NCBI GenBank assembly: GCA_016124905.1
Contig: WGMV01000029.1
Span: forward strand, 1 to 44,466
Source: a bacterium
Lineage (GTDB): Bacteria > Pseudomonadota > Alphaproteobacteria > Rickettsiales > RI-342
Direction: 5' to 3'
DNA length: 44,466 nucleotides
Shown piece after piece: positions 42,061 through 44,466 of this stretch (positions are counted from its first letter, which is position 1; the number at the start of each line of letters is the position of its first letter). The notes under the pieces are model-generated. The model was not told the origin of the DNA, did no database searches, and saw nothing but the letters and a program-made list of their open reading frames with translations. Position numbers and translations under genes: made by a program.

Positions 42061-43554
42061 CTATTCCAACCCAAGGCTTTGCCACATCGCATCCACCCGG
42101 CTCACCACATCCTCGCTCATGGCCAGCTTGGCGCCCCACTCGCGTTTGGTCTCGGGGTAGAGCTTATTGGTAGCATCCAGCCCCAGTTTGGAGCCGAGGC
42201 TCGGCTCGGGTGAGGCGAAATCCAGGTAATCGATCGGCGTATGCTCCATCACCATCATGTCCCGCGCCGGGTCCACGCGGGTGGAGATCGCCCACATCAC
42301 GTCCTTCCAGTCGCGTACATTGATGTCGTCATCCACCACGATGACGAATTTCGTATACATGAACTGCCGCAAAAACCCCCACACGCCCATCATCACCCGC
42401 CGCGCATGGCCGGGATAGGCCTTCTTCATGCTCACCACCGCAATCCGGTAGCTGCATCCTTCCGGCGGCAGCCAGAAATCCACAATCTCCGGAAACTGCT
42501 GGGTAATGAGCGGCACGAACAATTCATTTAGCGCCTCACCCAGCACGCTCGGTTCATCCGGCGGGCGGCCCGTGAAGGTCGTCAGGTAAATCGGCTTTTC
42601 GCGCATGGTAATCGCCGTCACCGTGAAGGTCGGGAATAGCTCCACCTGGTTGTAATAGCCGGTATGGTCGCCATAAGGCCCTTCCTCGCGGTAATCGTCC
42701 AGGCTCACATAGCCTTCCAGGATGATCTCCGCCGTTGCGGGCACTTCCAGTGGCACCGTTTTACAAGGCACCAGCTCTACCTTTTTGCCGCGCAAAAGCC
42801 CGGCAAACTGATATTCGCTCAGCGTATCCGGCACCGGCGTAACAGCCGCCAGAATCGTCCCGGGGTCTGCTCCCAGCACCACGGCGGCGGGGAAGGGCTC
42901 GCGCTTCTGCTCACCCCAGCGCGCATGGTGCTGCGCCCCGCCGCGATGCTTCAGCCAGCGCATCAGCGTGGTTTTCTTATCCACCAGCTGCATGCGGTAA
43001 ATGCCGAGGTTATAGCCATCCGTGCTGCCCTTGCCCGGCCCCTTGGTCACCACCAGCGGCCAGGTGATGAGCGGCGCGGGCTCACCCGGCCAGCAGCCTT
43101 GGATGGGCAGTTTGTTGAGGTCGATATCATCGCCCGTCAGCACCACTTCCTGACAGGCGGCCTTCTTCACCACTTTAGGCTTCATCGCCAGAATGCTCTT
43201 GGCCAGCGGCAGCATCTCCATGGCTTCGCGCCATCCGCCGGGCGGTTCCGGCTGGCGAAGAAAGGCGAGCGTTTCTCCTAAAGCGCGCAACTCATGCGGC
43301 TCGCGCCCCATGCCCATCGCCACCCGCCGCACGGTGCCGAACAGATTCGTCAGCACCGGCATGGAAGCGGGCTGGCCGAAATGGGTGGCATGCTCAAACA
43401 GCACGGCAGGCCCGCCGCTTTCCAGCAACCGCTTATGGATTTCCGTCATTTCAAGCTGGGTATCCACCGGCGTGGAAACACGCTTCAGCTCACCTTCTTT
43501 TTCAAGAAGCTCCATGAAATCGCGCAGGGATTCGTAGGCATGGCTTTTACTCAT
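42061..43554 (-). CDS. ubiD: 4-hydroxy-3-polyprenylbenzoate decarboxylase
   Basis: A 497-residue prFMN-dependent decarboxylase of ubiquinone synthesis, the same length as E. coli UbiD. The ATG at 43554 has AAGGA five bases upstream. The N-terminal [18 protein letters not shown] begins the family pattern. The prFMN-binding Arg is seen in GIYRMQ (Arg187), and the catalytic acidic pair in [11 protein letters not shown] (Glu291, Asp296). Further landmarks are [51 protein letters not shown] and the [12 protein letters not shown]-type segment near 385-415. Cofactor supply needs UbiX, which is not in the window. It lies 14 bases after the histidine phosphatase stop and is probably co-transcribed with it. 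Confidence 0.96.
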   Translation of the reverse strand: MSKSHAYESLRDFMELLEKEGELKRVSTPVDTQLEMTEIHKRLLESGGPAVLFEHATHFGQPASMPVLTNLFGTVRRVAMGMGREPHELRALGETLAFLRQPEPPGGWREAMEMLPLAKSILAMKPKVVKKAACQEVVLTGDDIDLNKLPIQGCWPGEPAPLITWPLVVTKGPGKGSTDGYNLGIYRMQLVDKKTTLMRWLKHRGGAQHHARWGEQKREPFPAAVVLGADPGTILAAVTPVPDTLSEYQFAGLLRGKKVELVPCKTVPLEVPATAEIILEGYVSLDDYREEGPYGDHTGYYNQVELFPTFTVTAITMREKPIYLTTFTGRPPDEPSVLGEALNELFVPLITQQFPEIVDFWLPPEGCSYRIAVVSMKKAYPGHARRVMMGVWGFLRQFMYTKFVIVVDDDINVRDWKDVMWAISTRVDPARDMMVMEHTPIDYLDFASPEPSLGSKLGLDATNKLYPETKREWGAKLAMSEDVVSRVDAMWQSLGLE

Positions 43555-43568
43555 GCCATCCTTAAAGC

Positions 43569-44426
43569 CTAAGCCGCCGCCGCTGGCAAGGCTCGCGTTT
43601 CTTCTTCCGTTTTTGGCAGCAGCGCCAGCTGAACATCCGCCGCCACAGGCTTCACTTTCTGATAAGCCGCCAGCAGCAGTTTATCGGGGCTCTCCGGCTG
43701 GGCGGGTTTCCTGCCCGTCTCCTGGCCGCGAAACACATAGCCCTTATCGGTCATATGGCCGTTCTCGCGTACGAACAGGCGTATGTCCGCATTACCGGGG
43801 TTTGGCTCCTTGGCAAACCAGTCGTCATCCTTGTCGCGATCAAGCGCCATGGCCAGCGCGCGGGCCGTCACCCCATGCGTGACGATAACAAAATCCATCT
43901 GCCCGTTATGTTCCTGGTCGCGTATGAGCGTGCCCAGGAAATGTTTGGCGCGTTCATAGACCTTGAAAGGGCTCTCACCGCCCACAATCTCAAACGGCGC
44001 ATAGAATTTCGCGCCATTCGCGTAATAATTTCCGATACGCTCATACGCATCGGGGTAACGCGCTTGCTGCTCAAGGTCGCTGAGCCCTTCAAACAGCCCG
44101 AAGGCCTGCTCCTTCAGCAATGGATGCTGCTGAATGCTTTCCAGAATGCCGCCCGCATCGCGCATGCCCATGAGTTTGGCCACTTCGGCGGCGGTTTGCT
44201 CGGTGCGCAAAAAGGGGCTCACATACATGCGCACATGGCGTGGCTCGCCCGCCTGCTTGTAATACTGCGCCAGCCAGTCACCTGCGGCCAGCGCCTGCTG
44301 ATGGCCGAGTTTGCTGAGCGGCACTTTGGGGTCGGAATGCCGTGTATACATGCCCAAGTCGAGATTTCCCTCCGACTCCGCATGGCGAATAATGAAAATA
44401 CGCGTGCCGCTTTTAAACCCTGTCAT
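43569..44426 (-). CDS. Histidine phosphatase (phosphoglycerate mutase-type) family protein
   Basis: A 285-residue protein of the branch-1 histidine phosphatase superfamily. The ATG at 44426 has AGGAA five bases upstream. The catalytic RHAES (Arg14, His15) sits near the N-terminus. A second Arg lies in [10 protein letters not shown], the proton-donor Glu region in [15 protein letters not shown], and the second catalytic His in [14 protein letters not shown]. The spacing resembles the eukaryotic-like RHGxSEGN phosphatases more than glycolytic mutase, so the substrate is open. A C-terminal extension of about 60 residues ([20 protein letters not shown] and onward) is unlike the core. The 40 bases upstream to the window edge hold only its ribosome site. 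It is followed by ubiD. Confidence 0.88.
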   Translation of the reverse strand: MTGFKSGTRIFIIRHAESEGNLDLGMYTRHSDPKVPLSKLGHQQALAAGDWLAQYYKQAGEPRHVRMYVSPFLRTEQTAAEVAKLMGMRDAGGILESIQQHPLLKEQAFGLFEGLSDLEQQARYPDAYERIGNYYANGAKFYAPFEIVGGESPFKVYERAKHFLGTLIRDQEHNGQMDFVIVTHGVTARALAMALDRDKDDDWFAKEPNPGNADIRLFVRENGHMTDKGYVFRGQETGRKPAQPESPDKLLLAAYQKVKPVAADVQLALLPKTEEETRALPAAAA

Positions 44427-44466
44427 GCGTTCCTGCCTGCCATGAACGGTCTTGATGCCGTTATCG

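Noticed and set aside
1-44466. Search for tRNA, rRNA, CRISPR, insertion sequence, integrase, or toxin-antitoxin genes
   Set aside because: I saw no cloverleaf, repeat-spacer array, transposase, integrase or recognisable toxin-antitoxin pair by reading; small structured RNAs could still be missed without a covariance search.

Overview
The window reads as chromosomal DNA of a Gram-negative alphaproteobacterium. The evidence is a mitochondrial-type NDUFS4-like complex I accessory subunit, a DUF2610 protein (a family I associate with Rickettsia and other alphaproteobacteria), an rpsD gene standing outside any ribosomal operon, a Kdo/lipid A gene run, and a CtrA-type box (TTAA-N7-TTAA-N7-TTAA). 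Base composition is moderately high in G+C in most genes (36 of 60 bases at 33301) and visibly lower in the giant gene at 16402-21339 (28 of 60 at 16861). I cannot name the genus. I saw no rRNA, tRNA, CRISPR array, insertion sequence or phage gene, and no gene-free stretch exceeds 300 bases.

Layout. 1-500: a small secreted protein and a TorF-type porin diverge from a region with CtrA boxes. 1247-8176, minus strand: aspS is followed by cmoA, an ICMT/PEMT-type membrane methyltransferase, an HTTM membrane protein and an unknown 616-residue protein. 8384-16400: rnd, unknown small proteins, a metallophosphoesterase, a sulfurtransferase-acetyltransferase fusion, DUF2610, the complex I accessory subunit, a guanine-deaminase-type enzyme and a DUF2170 protein. 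16402-22534, minus: a 1645-residue protein of unknown function with a possible ParB-like N-terminus, preceded by a 374-residue protein with an alphaproteobacterial conserved segment. 22694-26945: a chemoreceptor, an unknown protein, an AIM24 protein and a two-helix membrane protein. 26991-31718: dnaE, coupled to a small cysteine-repeat secreted protein, converges on rpsD.

31924-39000 is an envelope operon: pmbA, an MsbA-type exporter, a DUF374 acyltransferase, waaA, lpxK and an LpxL-type acyltransferase. The first four genes are linked by ATGA stop-start overlaps. Together they would phosphorylate lipid A, add Kdo, acylate it and flip the product. 38997-41965, minus, holds a two-gene unit of unknown proteins, one membrane-anchored. 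42061-44426, minus, holds a histidine phosphatase followed by ubiD.

The points most worth a second look are: the CtrA box and GANTC site over a candidate promoter at 343-388; the cmoA/methyltransferase/HTTM run; the giant lower-GC gene; the sulfurtransferase-GNAT fusion; a two-copy intergenic repeat; and the fact that seven of eight convergent gene pairs abut or overlap with no room for a terminator.
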